Positions 1-11,002 of a stretch of DNA of 51,136 bases are shown here, piece after piece. Position 1 is the first letter of the stretch. Every line of letters starts with the position of its first letter. The DNA is from Chara braunii (Eukaryota > Streptophyta > Charophyceae > Charales > Characeae). The DNA lies in contig BFEA01000422.1 of the NCBI GenBank assembly GCA_003427395.1, forward strand, positions 1,006,433 through 1,057,568. The letters run 5' to 3'. The position numbers and the translations under genes are program-made. The notes below the pieces were generated by a model that was given only the letters and a program-made list of their open reading frames with translations, was not told the DNA's origin and did not search any database.

Positions 1-42
<42 letters not shown>

Positions 43-135
43 TCCGCGTTTGGCCCGAACGGCCGAACGCATCCCCAAGGGGTCCTATACGTTTGGGCAT
101 TCGGGTTCGGGCGTTCGGCCCGTCCCGAATGCTGG
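1..135 (-). repeat. GC-rich module with A-run (minus strand), at window start
   Basis: The window opens with a run of about 41 T. A GC-rich block of about 95 bases follows, built from repeats of gcccgaac/gttcggcc, including the local palindrome cggcccgaacggccg. Read on the minus strand it is a GC-rich body ending in a long A-run. The same architecture recurs near 3.7, 4.2, 9.8 and 10.2 kb. No coding content is visible. Its family is unknown. Confidence 0.45.
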
Positions 136-1640
136 TTACTTTGTATATATACATATATATTAAATGTGGTAAAAATTTTCGATAAGACACTGAGGAAAAA
201 GTTATTTAGTTGATTTTTTTTTCAGGTTTTTTTTTTTTTTTTTTTTTGACCTCATTTGGTCCCTGCATGGTCAGTCCGCTCGGGCAACAAGGTTACCTGG
301 GCGGACCGACTTGTAGCGTAGTAAATTAATTAATTAATTAATGCATGTATATTCGTCGTTTCCTAGTCTAGATACGGATGAAAATGCACTTATTATTGAA
401 TCATATTTCCAAAGTAGATTATAAAAACAAAAAGAAGAAAAACGAAGGATATTTTAAAAGGATTTTACCTTTAGAACCGAAGCACTAACGAAAAAGGTTC
501 GCGCCTCGTCCCTTCTTTGCTTCTCCTCGCAATGTTGTTCCTCTTACTCTCATTTTTCCCCTTCACTTTACATCTCTTTCTGCTTTCCCCTCTACTCCCT
601 TCTGAGTGATCTTACTTTCTCTGTAAGTTTGTTCCTCCCTTCTGGACTTGATCCGTTCGAATGTATACAAGCTATCGTCCGGCAGGATGCAACCAAAATG
701 AGGGTGCGTTGTGCTCGAGGGAAAAACAACAATTTTCTTTTTCGTAATCGTTTCTTCCTCCTTTACTTTTCCGACCCCACTACCTCACTCTCGTCCTCGT
801 GTAGCGTTCTCATTCGTGTATCCACTCCCAATCACTATCGTGTGATAATCTCAACTTTCACTCGCTACTTCACTTGTTTGTGCTCATTCGCACATTATGA
901 TTTGGTTGTTCTATGCGTTTACTCTCTCTAACCCTGCCTAATTGCTCTCTGCTACTCTGCCCCTTCGTTACTCGAACTTAGATTTGTGCCCTAGTTTATC
1001 TCTTTTTCTTCCTCGTGTCTTTTCTCTCCTTTTTCTCACTCCATATCCCCTCTCACACTCCTGCTAATTCGTTAGCTAGCACCTGCTTACTTTCACTCCC
1101 ACATTCGCTGCTCCGACTGCTTTCCACCGCGCTCGCTTGTTGAGTGTTGCCTGACTAGCTCCAACTCATGCTTGCGCTCGCACTCGCGCTCACGCTTGTT
1201 CTCACTTGTTGGTATCTCGACGCTCTCTACTACGTTCTCTCACTGTCAAAGCCTGCAACTTTTTTGCTTCCTCTGACTTGCCCTCTGCATGCGCTCGTAT
1301 GCCTCAACTTTGCCAACCGTGTTCTGCTTTTCTTATGTTTGAAGAATTTGCCACCCAAATCAGGGCGGATTCATTCCTTGCATTTTTAATAACTCAAAAA
1401 GAAATAAATAATAATAATAATAATGTACAATTTTAAGATACAAACACTCGTAATACTCCTAGTTTATACCGTGATTGTTGAATCTGAATGTGTTAGAGGC
1501 TTAAATTCATAAGTAAGATTATGTGCATGTCTTGATCCAACCATTCAAATATTTCATTGTAATATTTTTTATTTATTAATTTATACGTGCTTTACCTGTT
1601 TTCATAAATTTGTAGAGGTATCTTTTCATGCTCTAGCAGA
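136..1640. other. No recognised gene; AT- and pyrimidine-rich DNA
   Basis: A small inverted repeat at about 271-303 (gtccgc ... gcggac, extended by wobble pairs) is the only structure seen. Between 480 and 1380 the plus strand is C/T-rich, with short open frames that look compositional. Nothing resembles a known protein, RNA gene or repeat family. Confidence 0.4.
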
Positions 1641-3700
1641 ACATCCATTCATTCTTCGAGGCCTTATATTAGTTTGGGAACAATGTTCCTCGTACGTGGT
1701 GTTCCTTGAGTTCGCAGTAGGTGGGTGTATCGTTTTTTTTTCACGTATCGATGAACCTCTCGAAATACTTACGTTGTATTCAAAATGAGAGCTTAAAAGT
1801 CCCCGTAGAAATATTAAACCAACGGATTCAACGAATCTTGGTGGAATAAAAGATAAAATAAAGATAAAACAAAAAAGAAAACACTAAAGAAAATTGAACC
1901 CCATTTCCTCTAATGTGCACCGTGTGGGTAACTGTCGGGCTCATGAGCTTATATTTTTCATCACAATTACTTCTTATATCAAGGTCACAAGTTTGAGCCC
2001 CACTAGACCGAGAGCAGGGTGAAATAGTGGTCGGGTGGACCTCGACTCCTTATAAAAATAGGCTAGACCGAAGGCCGTAGGGATTCGTTCCGTATACCTG
2101 TTGTTTGATACTACGTGTTGAAACCTACTTGACTAACTCTGACTTCGAGTAAAAGAGGAGCAGTTCAACTATGTGTAGAGGTTTAAGGCTCAGTTTTGTT
2201 AGTATTCCGAGGTTTTAGTCCGTTTTAAAGGTAGAATCCGGCCAACTTTATCCACCATAACCCTACTATGGTACGTAAACATATCCCTTTGGTTGCCCAG
2301 ACGTGTGATCGGACCTATATTAGTTTTTAATCCATGTTCTTGTCAACGGTGGAGTAAACCGCTGGCTTCCACATACCGACGCGTTCGACTTCTGCGGACT
2401 TGAACTAACTAATTTATTTTGTCGTATCATCTGAGTTTTTTACTAACTTAGAATGTTGTTGTTGTCGCGTCACGCTCGACTTTTCTCTTTTTAACTAACC
2501 CTCCAACCTTTGTGGTCGAAGGTTTTAATTATTAACAATCGTCATCTCCATGCATGTTGCGATAGCGTGCGTGACAATCTTAGTGGTCAAGGAGTCGGTC
2601 CCATAGTGTTGTGCCAAAGCGGTCTCACTCTTTACTTTAGACTGACTCCGTCATGGTAGCCGACGTCAACGCTGTGTCGACTCCAAAAACATGGGCACAT
2701 ACCCGTGTAAGGGTATTTGTTCCGACATCACAACTGGTGCGGGAAGCTAGGAACCAGCACTAGGAAGAGTAGATGAAATTGCCTAGTCAGATACCAGTAT
2801 TTGGATGGCAGCACCTATGGCAGTGGCTGAAGTGGAAGGGGGGGCGGAGGCCGATGGAGGTGCCACAATAGACGGAGTGGTCTGAGCAGTAACGAGACTC
2901 ATAACTACTGAGGACTCTGTGAGGAGGAATGTTGGGATGAAACCTCCGTGGATGAGGAACGGTCATATCTCCGTGTGTAAAATCGTGGAGAGTCGGACTA
3001 TGAGTGGATAGAGGAGGGATTGTAAGAGCGGGGGGGGGGAACGTTGAGGAGAACTCTTGAGTCGGTGAATGTCAAGGGTAAGTGTATTCAATTGCACTTA
3101 CATGGGTGCAAGCGCATCGAGTAACACTTGCATAGGTGCAAAAAGGAACTCGATAACAGTGTGACGGTCCATTAGGTCCACAAGGGCGTAACCCTAACCT
3201 GTCGGGTGGATGAGCGTCTGAGATGGACGACGCCCCAGCGATCTCCTTAGAGGTATCCCATCCATGGGGAAAGGAGGAAATGGGGTAGACATGGTGGGAG
3301 GGGTAAGAGATCAGCTATTGTGTGGGGAAAGGGCCCCATCGGTAAAAAGGAGGGGACCGCAGGAGCGGCGTGGGTAGTCGTGAGTCAGCTCGCACCATGA
3401 CCAGCGGGTCACGCATGAGAGGGTGGTACGGAGCCGATCGAAGGGATAGGATCCATTTGGGTCTAGTGCGCCCGATAGGCGGAGCCGAAAAAGGAAGGGG
3501 GAAGGAAAACCCTAAACCTTATAAAAACCCTAAGAAAACCCTAATTGGACTTAGGAAAGATTAAGCGGGAGTAGCAACAACCCAATCAAGCAAAGAGAGT
3601 AACAACAATAAGGGGAGGGGGGAGAGGGAAAGAAATAAAGAGATAGTGAATTTTTTAGATAATAAAATAAAACAAATAATCAAATAATGATCAAAATAAA
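1641..3700. other. No recognised gene; unclassified DNA
   Basis: At about 1925-2005 there is a weak tRNA-like arrangement: a D-arm-like stretch, then agtttgagcccc resembling a pol III B box. It could be a decayed SINE. At 3508-3545 three ccctaa(a) units are separated by A-rich spacers, like telobox sequence rather than an uninterrupted telomere repeat. The remainder (2.0-3.5 kb) shows no protein similarity that I can recognise in any frame. Confidence 0.35.
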
Positions 3701-3718
3701 GAAATAAGCTAGGAAGTT

Positions 3719-3798
3719 TTTATGCCCGGCCTGGCACCCGGGCATGACGCCGGGGGGGGTATGACGCTCGGGATACCCAGACGTGCAAAAAAAAAAAA
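3719..3798 (+). repeat. GC-rich hairpin module with A-run
   Basis: atgcccgg at 3721 pairs with ccgggcat about 16 bases downstream, giving an 8 bp stem. The block continues GC-rich and ends in gacgtgc followed by 12 A. The hairpin core is shared with the module at 4197-4266. Confidence 0.5.
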
Positions 3799-4116
3799 GT
3801 AAAATAAAAAAAAATAATAAAATATATGTATTTTTTATCTTTCTACACTCTCCCAGAGGACCCCAAATCTGGGTTGTTTTCAATTTTTGAGAGTTGGCTG
3901 TCAAGGGGGGGGAACGGGGTCTAAATTTGTTTTAAAGGGCCTAAGGAGGTTCAAAGAGGGGTGTCTTAGTGTGATTTTGTTGGTTTTTTTTTATCTTCGA
4001 TTCGGTGAGGAACTATGATGTGACCCTCAGCCAAAAGTTGTTTGTATTGCAATTCTACACAACATATTTGTTTTTTGGAATTTGTTTTACTTTCCTTGTT
4101 ATTGTTGTTGTTGTTT

Positions 4117-4162
4117 TTGTTTGTTTGTTTGTTTGTTTGTTTGTTTGTTTGTTTGTTTGTTT
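4117..4162 (+). repeat. (TTTG)n microsatellite
   Basis: About eleven consecutive gttt units are visible. The open reading frames through this stretch consist of repeated VCLF or KQTN and are artefacts of the repeat. Confidence 0.9.
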
Positions 4163-4196
4163 TGCGTTGGGGCTGCACGGAACCCTGCCTGGAGGT

Positions 4197-4266
4197 CATG
4201 CCCGACCGGGCACCCGGGCATTTATTCCGGCACAAGTTGGGTTCCCGGGCGCTCGAAAAAACAATA
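4197..4266 (+). repeat. GC-rich hairpin module, second copy of the 3.72 kb hairpin
   Basis: Contains atgcccgaccgggcacccgg followed by gcat, nearly the same hairpin core as at 3721-3744, and ends in a short A-run (cgaaaaaaca). The two copies differ outside the core. Confidence 0.5.
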
Positions 4267-4740
4267 TAAGAAATAAGCGAACGGAGGACATAATTATTTT
4301 ATTTTTTTTTGCATTATTTTCCCACCCCCATGGGGTCAAGATGCGGCAAGAGAAGAAAAAAGACCAAGAAAAACACACTAACTTTCAAAATGCTGCAAAT
4401 CAAAATTTTTAATAAATAAATAAATAAGTGAGTAGGTGGAGGAGAGTAGAGAGAAAACTAAATATGGATTTTTGAATTTTTTTGGCAGAATTGATCAGCC
4501 ACCCAAACCCTATTGTAGTGCAACCTCCTAGCCAGGGGGGTCTTTTAAATCATCAGCAAGCTGCCAGGGGGCATTGCAGATGGCCACGTGTGTCGGCAAC
4601 AACAACCACAATCGACGATGGGGAAGGGGGGGCATAGCAGCTCACCCGCTGCTCGTCGCTCGCTGACCGGGGGGATAGGGGGTAAAAAGATAAATAGCCA
4701 GCATGACACTCTTCAACCCCAATGTGTCACACTACCAACT
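4267..4740. other. No recognised gene
   Basis: Mixed-composition DNA between a GC-rich module and a tRNA-like segment. No domain, RNA gene or repeat family is recognised. Confidence 0.35.
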
Positions 4741-4746
4741 CGTACA

Positions 4747-4835
4747 CAGAGTTTGACCAGTGTGTTAGGGCACTAGCCACGCATGCGCATGTCCAACAGT
4801 TGCCTAGGTTCAAACCTTCGCAGTTGCACTCCCGG
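4747..4835 (+). repeat. tRNA-like segment, possible SINE head
   Basis: A D-arm/A-box-like stretch (ttgaccagtgtgttagggca) is followed about 50 bases later by ggttcaaacct, a good match to the pol III B box GGTTCRANNCC. The acceptor stem does not close, so this is not an intact tRNA gene. A tRNA-derived SINE head is the likeliest reading. Confidence 0.35.
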
Positions 4836-5890
4836 ATCTTGATAGAACATAATATGAGACCGAGGCGAGGAGGGGCAACGGGGCACGGGCGCACCAGGGT
4901 GCGGCGGCCTTGACCTTGGGGCACGGGCGCACCCGGGTGTGGCAGCCTTGGCCTTAGGGCACGTACGTGTGGCCAAGTATTTCTTTTTCTTCTGTCGCCA
5001 TGTGTACTTCTCTCTTGTCACGCCGCTCCTGGTTTTCTTGCTATTTTTCGTTGTCGAACCTAAAAAATGTCACGAAATCCCATCGTTCGGGATTTGTTGT
5101 TCCCACGGGATGGGATGGGTGGGAGCAAAGGATGTTTCCGCTTGGATACTAGTGTGACGGACCGACCGGGATGGCGATCTGTTAGGATCAAGGCGGGGGG
5201 ATGAGGAAGGAGGAGATGGAGATGGAGATGGAGTTGGAGGGGACAACACAACTCCGATGTAGACTGAACACACACGTACTACTACAAACTATGCAAATGA
5301 AGAATGAGTCAAAATATAGACTGCAATTGGTGTATACCCCCAACAGACTGACTGGACTAGACTGGACTGGAGTAGTACCAACAGTGGTACCGGGCAAGAC
5401 TGGATTAGACTGGATGAATACACAGCCAGTGGGGTCAGGCGACGGTCTGGTCCCATAGGCAAAACACGCAAAATAACCCGATAGTCGTGGTTCTAGGCCA
5501 GGGTAGCTAGAAGCTTGCTGCACCTGACCTCAAGCACGAATATCTAACTGGCTCGAACCAGGAGTAAGGTCTGACTCACACGGGTTCTATTTCAGACCGC
5601 TGATTGTAAAGATCAATAGTTGGAAATAAAGATTTTAAGTGAGACAGACCTTGACAAAGATAATTCAGAGTTATGATTACTTGATACTAGTTTTACCAAG
5701 GCTCTCTTTGTACAGGGAGGCTCAGACCATCTTCCATCAGCAAGGGGCTATAGGCTATAGATATGATATGGAGTTGATGGCAGTCGAGTAAGGAAAGAAA
5801 GATGAGGTAACTCTTTTCAGTGACTTTTGGGTTCCACAAGCGGTTGTCGGGTAGCTGAAAATTCAGGAATGAAAATTTTGAAGTGAGAGT
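4836..5890. other. No recognised gene
   Basis: Short local repeats only: gcgcaccagggtg/gcgcacccgggtg near 4890-4940, gatggagatggag near 5215 and agactggactgg near 5345-5415. The open frames are short, mutually overlapping and show no domain. Confidence 0.35.
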
Positions 5891-5892
5891 TT

Positions 5893-6355
5893 TGGGCAGT
5901 CTGAAAATCCTAAATGGTCCTAAAGTTGTGAAAGGTCCGAAGACCCTGAAAACCACCGATTTAGGCAGGCTGCATCCTGAAGTGGTGAAGGGTGTCCTGA
6001 AGTGGTCAAGTGAGAGTTTTTGGCAGTCTGAAAATCATGAATGGTCCTGAAGTGGTGAAAGGTCCGAAGACCATGAAAACCACCCTTCACCACCTCAGGA
6101 TGCAGCCTGCCTAAACGGGTGGTTTTCAGGGTCTTCGGAGTTTTCACCACTTCAGGACCATTCAGGATTTTCAGACATGAATGGTCCTGAAGTGGTGAAA
6201 GGTCCGAAGACTCTGAAAACCACCTGTTTAGGCAGGCTGCGTCCTGGAGTGGAGAAGGGTGTCCTCAAGTGGTGAAAGATCCGAAGACCTTGAAAACCAC
6301 CTGTTTAGGCAGGCTGCATCCTGAAGTTGTGAAGGGTGTCCTAAAGTGGTGATGA
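5893..6355. repeat. Tandem and inverted repeat cluster (about 120 bp unit)
   Basis: A unit with the landmarks atggtcctgaagtggtgaaa, ccgaagac, gaaaaccacc and tttaggcaggctgc recurs at about 5911, 6030, 6181 and, partly, 6267. One copy is inverted, so 6025-6085 and 6117-6176 form a ~60 bp inverted repeat with about four mismatches around a 31-base loop. Confidence 0.85.
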
Positions 6356-6404
6356 AAAATACGACTGTTGTTAACCTTCTCTCTTGGGTTAATGAGCCTT
6401 ATAA

Positions 6405-6700
6405 TTTAAACCATCAGTACCTCGCCAAAAAGAAAGCGAACGAGTGCGGACCTCGTTTTGGTCTGGTACCCCAACCCCATAAGTTGCGGTTGTATACGAC
6501 CGCTATTTGTTTTTCGATTGGGAAAGGTACTCGTGGCTTAAACCACCATTACTTGATCCAACTACCGGCCGAGGTAAAAAAAATAGGGTATTAGAAACAT
6601 TTATTATTTGATGAATTTAGATGCTTTATAACGACCCGTAGGTTTCATAAAGTTGCAGTTTGTTTACGGGTACGACTTTAGAAAATACTGGTGGTTTAAT
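6405..6700. repeat. Cluster of three SINE-like head motifs
   Basis: Diverged versions of ttaaaccaccagtacttggc occur at 6405 (+), 6537 (+) and ending at 6699 (-). The copy at 6537 continues as gatccaactaccggccgagg and then an A-run, matching the head-to-body order of the clearer copies at 35-38 kb. Confidence 0.5.
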
Positions 6701-6985
6701 GAGAACAGTGAAACGAAAGAAAGGTAAGGTGAAAAAAAAGTGCAAACTAACACAAGGGTCGTATGAAAAAATATCATAACCAAAGGACAAATACAACAGA
6801 ATTAGCAATACAGGAACCAAGAGATATAACTCGTAAGAGGTCTTCAATTTAACTACCTGGGGCCTTCAACCCAAATACCTTGTTAGAATAGAAGACCGTC
6901 CTAATTTTCGTGGGAAATGCATTGGGTCGGCATACCACCATGCGGTCCAAACCTCCTTTTCATATGCATATTTTTATCGTGAACC
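6701..6985. other. No recognised gene
   Basis: AT-rich DNA between the head-motif cluster and an A-tailed element. Nothing further is recognised. Confidence 0.35.
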
Positions 6986-6986
6986 A

Positions 6987-7200
6987 ATTTTTATTTTTTA
7001 TTTTTATTTTTTTTTAACCAGCTGAGGCATACGAAGGGTGGTGTGTACGAGCAACCATTCCTAGTACGACTGTTGTTGGTTGCTCCATCTATTGGTGGGG
7101 AGCGACACCTGCTAGGAATTGGGTTCGGCGTCCCGTACAACGTGAAGAATGAACATATTGTCTTATGACCGAGGCCATTACCCGGCTTCAACTGTCATGA
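6987..7200 (-). repeat. SINE-like element, family B, copy 1
   Basis: On the minus strand it starts near agccgggtaatggcc, passes through gggacgc, ttcctagcaggtg and gctccccaccaatagat, and ends in a ~30-base A-rich tail (T-rich on plus at 6987-7016). The same ordered blocks recur at 10,293-10,472. The A-rich tail and lack of coding sequence suggest a non-autonomous retroelement. Confidence 0.55.
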
Positions 7201-7500
7201 ACTTCAGGGGACTCAAAATAGGAATGCATTCAGGTGACTGCGACTGGCAGATTGTGGACTAGTTATCGAGTCTATACTATGAGGTCATAGGAGACTAAGA
7301 CAGAGAGGGTGCCACCGATACGACCATTTCACCCTACCACAGAGCGCCAAATTCACCACGCTGGCTGCACTACCTTTAGCACTGGGAGGACCACAACCAT
7401 GTATTTGGCAAAACCTTGAGCCCTGGAAAACCCTGAACCCCAGACTTTATTGTTCTAATTTCCAATTTTGAAGTCATTCAACATACAACCGGGATGAAAT
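7201..7500. other. No recognised gene
   Basis: Spacer between a SINE-like element and the LINE remnant. It may be the LINE 3' untranslated part, but no motif shows this. Confidence 0.3.
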
Positions 7501-7504
7501 GGTA

Positions 7505-9730
7505 ACTCCTCTAGCCCCTGCCTACTCCTTGCTATACCACCGCACGTCCACTAAGGCTTGCTCGGACATAGATAAGAGGTCTAGAAAATCTTCAGGAAGC
7601 CTCAATGGGGTCCCTAGATCAATTTGCAGCCAATTATGAAATATGAGCTTGAATTTCTTTCTTGGGAGGTCAGTGCCTTCTCCAGGCCATACTACACGTG
7701 CCATCCAGCCCCTGTTGTCCTCACCCAACCATTTGGAGCAAAACTTATTAAGTTCGTTTGTGATGTCCTTCTTCTGTGTGAGATGTTGGATTTTTGTCTG
7801 TTGTTTTTTTTCTTTTTCCATTGGGCTTGTAACTTTGCCTGGAGAAAATGACGTATTGTTTTTGTTGCCTCTGACCTGTCCATCATTATTCCTTCTAATG
7901 CATGCGCACATCTTTTCCACTGCGATCCCCAAAGAGTCACCTTCCTACCAATAGAGAACAAGTTCTTCGCAAGGGGGAGGGGGGGGGGCAAGGTGGGTGC
8001 TAGATCCCTAGCAGGAGGGCCCTCCAATCCCATGGCACTCTGCCCCGTGTCCAACTGCCTTAATACCTTGTCCGGCCATGTCATGATTGCTTCCAAGGAT
8101 TGGAGGAAAATGTGCTTGATGGTTTCCATGGTCATGCATTCAGGGGAATCCCCCAAGCAGGATTTATATTAGGGCAAGGCCAAACCTTTTTGCTCCAGTT
8201 GGGTGCGGGCTATCATAAAGTCGTTGGTGGGTAGGCAGCGATGGACAACTTGCCACTATAGGGACACAAATTTAGCTGGTCATTCCGTTACTCCCCCGGA
8301 CCACGGGACAAAGCGGAGGTTGTCCCTACCAACATTGAGGTGCCTTACCCACATGTCTTTGACTATGACCCGCATGTTTACTCTCGGTCAGACAATCAGT
8401 GACTTTGACTGTTAATGTTAGGAGTTTATATGCATGCTTTTGTTTTCCAGTCTCCCATCTCCATTCGTCCAGGTCGAGTGCAAGTTGCACAAGAGGTTGG
8501 TCTCAGCGACGTGCTATTTATCCCATGCCCGAGCACTCGTATTCGGCACATTGGTTCTCTACTTACCCATTTCACATTGTCCAGGCAATATCTGGCCAAG
8601 GATTCATATTTCCCCTTCTGGAAGAGATTCATCAACACCCCCTCCGACTTGACTGCCATATACGTCCTATTAGAAGGTTCCCTTCATATGTTTTCACAGC
8701 CACCCAGTCTGAGTCCCAGAGGGTCCATCCTTTCTTCAGGGTGGTCACCAGGCAAGCAGGATGAAAAAAACAATCTTCTCTAAGTTGGTGGAGATATGGT
8801 GCACCTAACGTAGGAGTGTCCGTAGTCGGTCCTTCATTTTTCAATCTTTAGTGGTCTGATCTCAAATGTCGCCCACCCGTGCTTGACCCAAGTGGACCAT
8901 GGCGGGTCAGATTTCTGGAAATACAGCCCTACTGGGTGGTGACCCATCTGTTGCCAAAAAGAAGTTGCCTTAGGACCTCTTCGGATCGTGTTGGGAAAGG
9001 TCTGTCGAGGACGGGTAGAAGACGCCAGTTTTTTACTAGGGTGACTCAGAGGTTGTCCTTTGTCAGGTCATGTTGCGCTCCTCCTCTCCCCCTTTGAGTG
9101 AGTGGATGTGGTAATGTCCAAAAGCGGTCGTCAATCGAAGTGAGGGGGTCTGTTGGTGGGGGGTGGGGGGAGCATCGTCTGATCTGCTCGATGGCCATCT
9201 CCCTCCAAGGCAACTCTGGCTAAGGATTAGTAGGCCCTTGAGTTATTGGACGAAGAGTACCTTGACCTGTGTGTCTATGTCTATAATGCACAAACCCCTT
9301 TCAGTTTGGGTTGGATCAGGGTGTCACAGCTGACCGTCTTGATAATGTGCTCCCTCTCGTGGTTTCCTCTCCAAAGAAAGCTTGCAGCTTGTCCCTCTGT
9401 GGTCGTGGTGGTTGTGGGACTGAGGCCTCAAAGGGCTGATTTGTACCACAGGGAGAAGGTTGGGCTTTCCTTGGGCTGAGAGTGTGATTGCCAAGACTCG
9501 GATTTGTGCCTCTAACGACATTCATTTCACTTGTGGTTGTTTCAGGGGCCTCCCTCCTTGGGAATGGATCCACCATCCTTCGGGTTTACCCCCCAGTTGA
9601 CCACCATATCTGAGACGTCAGCGAACTTATCCATCAGGTGCCGCATTTCAACCATATTTTCCCGTGTCACCTCGATCATGACTGTGAGATATGAGCAAAC
9701 ATATAACAGACCAGGACAACTTCTTTGGAA
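7505..9730 (-). pseudogene. Degraded LINE: RT C-terminal region and RT zinc-binding domain
   Basis: Non-LTR retrotransposon reverse-transcriptase remains, read on the minus strand. From upstream to downstream: MIEVTRENMVEMRHL and FADVSDMVVNW near 9,680-9,600; FLWRGNHEREHIIKTV then LIQPKLKG near 9,375-9,290, matching the usual LINE order 'FLWxG ... WDxxxxPKxxGG'; and, at about 8,255-8,070, WQVVHRCLPTNDF, a stop, then CLGDSPEC...ETIKHIFLQS, the RT zinc-binding fold with its last Cys replaced by Ser. Where the catalytic YADD would stand, the frame reads YVCS. Several stops and frame changes (for example ALP-stop-YKSC near 8,165) show it cannot encode a working enzyme. The endonuclease and RT core are absent, as is usual for a truncated copy. 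Domain identity is from motif recognition; boundaries are approximate. Confidence 0.75.
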
Positions 9731-9808
9731 AACAAACAGGTGCAGGCGTGAAATTGTGTTTGTTAACTTTGTGTTGCCAACCTTTTATGCTATGTTACCA
9801 ATGGTCTG

Positions 9809-9922
9809 GAGATCGGACGTCTCCCCAGGACGTCTCCCCGGACGTAGGGTACCCCCGTCATCCGGATTTTCGGACGATGATTTTTTGGCACTAAAAAAAA
9901 ATAAAAAATAAAAAATAAAATT
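9809..9922 (+). repeat. GC-rich module with A-rich tail
   Basis: Contains ggacgtctcccc twice, then tacccccgtcatccgga and tcggacgatga, then gcact followed by an A-rich run. It shares acccc..atccgg..tcggac and the gcac-A(n) end with the minus strand of the module at 10,190-10,275. Confidence 0.45.
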
Positions 9923-10180
9923 ATGACAGTGTTGTGCATGCCATAGAGACCCCCCATAAAACAATTCAGAATTTTCTGAGCATTTGGTGATAGGGTGCTA
10001 TTTGGGGTGGGTTGGGGGGGTACGAGGGGTTTTGGTGGGGATAGGAGGGGTATAGGTGGGGATTAGAATCTTTGAAGATTTTTATCTTTTTTTCTACTGG
10101 CTCAAATAAGCCAAAATTTTGGTGGCATACACCTTATGCAAGGTAGAAGTCACATGATGTTTTTCAAAAAAAATGTTTTT
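9923..10180. other. No recognised gene
   Basis: G-rich tract (ggggtgggttgggggggta) near 10,000 on the plus strand, then T-rich sequence. Nothing else is recognised. Confidence 0.35.
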
Positions 10181-10183
10181 CTT

Positions 10184-10275
10184 TTTTTTTTCTTTTTTTT
10201 TTTGTGCTAGTTCGGACATCCCCTGTCCGGTCCGACGTACCGGATGGTCAGGGGGGTTCCGGACATTCGATAAAA
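10184..10275 (-). repeat. GC-rich module with A-rich tail, minus strand
   Basis: On the minus strand: aatgtccggaacccccctga, ccatccgg, cgtcggaccgg, then tagcac followed by an A-rich run. It is a diverged partner of the module at 9,809. Confidence 0.45.
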
Positions 10276-10292
10276 CAACCTAGCTTTTATGG

Positions 10293-10472
10293 TTTTTTTT
10301 TTTTTTTTTTTTTTAATAACAAGGGACATGCGCCAATCTATCCGTGGGGAGCAGCACATGCTAGGAACCGAGCCCAGCGTCCCATTCAAGATCATATTGA
10401 AAATGAGAAATTTATGAGAAGTTTGTGGAAAGATCCTTGAGATATCGGGGCCCTTACCCGGCTTCGACTACG
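10293..10472 (-). repeat. SINE-like element, family B, copy 2
   Basis: The minus strand shows agccgggtaagggcc, gggacgctggg, ttcctagcatgtg, gctccccacggatagat and a 22-base A tail (T-run on plus at 10,293-10,314). Block order and tail match the copy at 6,987-7,200. Confidence 0.6.
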
Positions 10473-10574
10473 ATAGACAACTATGTAATTTATACACTGG
10501 AATTTTGTGTCTCCCAAGGCTTGGATTAAAGAAGCATTCTTAACGAAAGACTATCTGCCAGGTGCCTTTCAGCA

Positions 10575-10667
10575 GCCCCAACCTACTTGCCTCACCCCTG
10601 TATCCCAATGCTCAATCTCTTCCCGACCTCATGCCCCCAACTGCTAGGTTACAGAGTGGCATGACCC

Positions 10668-10701
<34 letters not shown>

Positions 10702-11002
10702 ACAAAAAACCCCCCCAGCCAACCCTACCTGCCTCACCCCTATATTCCGACGCCCAATCTCTACCAGGCCTCATGCCCCCAACTGCTAGGTTACAGAGTG
10801 GCACGACCCACCCCCCCCCCCCCCCCCCTGCTAGGGCACAGGGAAAAGCGACCCGCCCCAACTCCGACCAGCATCGACTAGGCACCAGCTCACCAAAAGA
10901 CAGTAGAGTGCCTTCCACCCTCCACAACTCCCTAGATCTCTCTACCATGTCTCATGCCCTCGTACAACTCGAGTTACAGGGCAGCGCGACCAAGCCCCAA
11001 CA
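10575..11002 (+). repeat. Tandem repeat, about 144 bp unit with embedded poly-C
   Basis: Two adjacent copies begin near 10,575 and 10,718. Both contain ctgcctcacccct or cttgcctcacccct, cctcatgcccccaactgcta, ggttacagagtggca and a poly-C run (10,669-10,701 and 10,810-10,828). A third, diverged partial copy covers about 10,927-11,002. Proline- or glycine-rich open frames here are repeat artefacts. Confidence 0.8.

Noticed and set aside
3508-3545. Telomere-like ccctaaa units
   Set aside because: Only three irregular units; not a telomere array. Could be chance telobox text.
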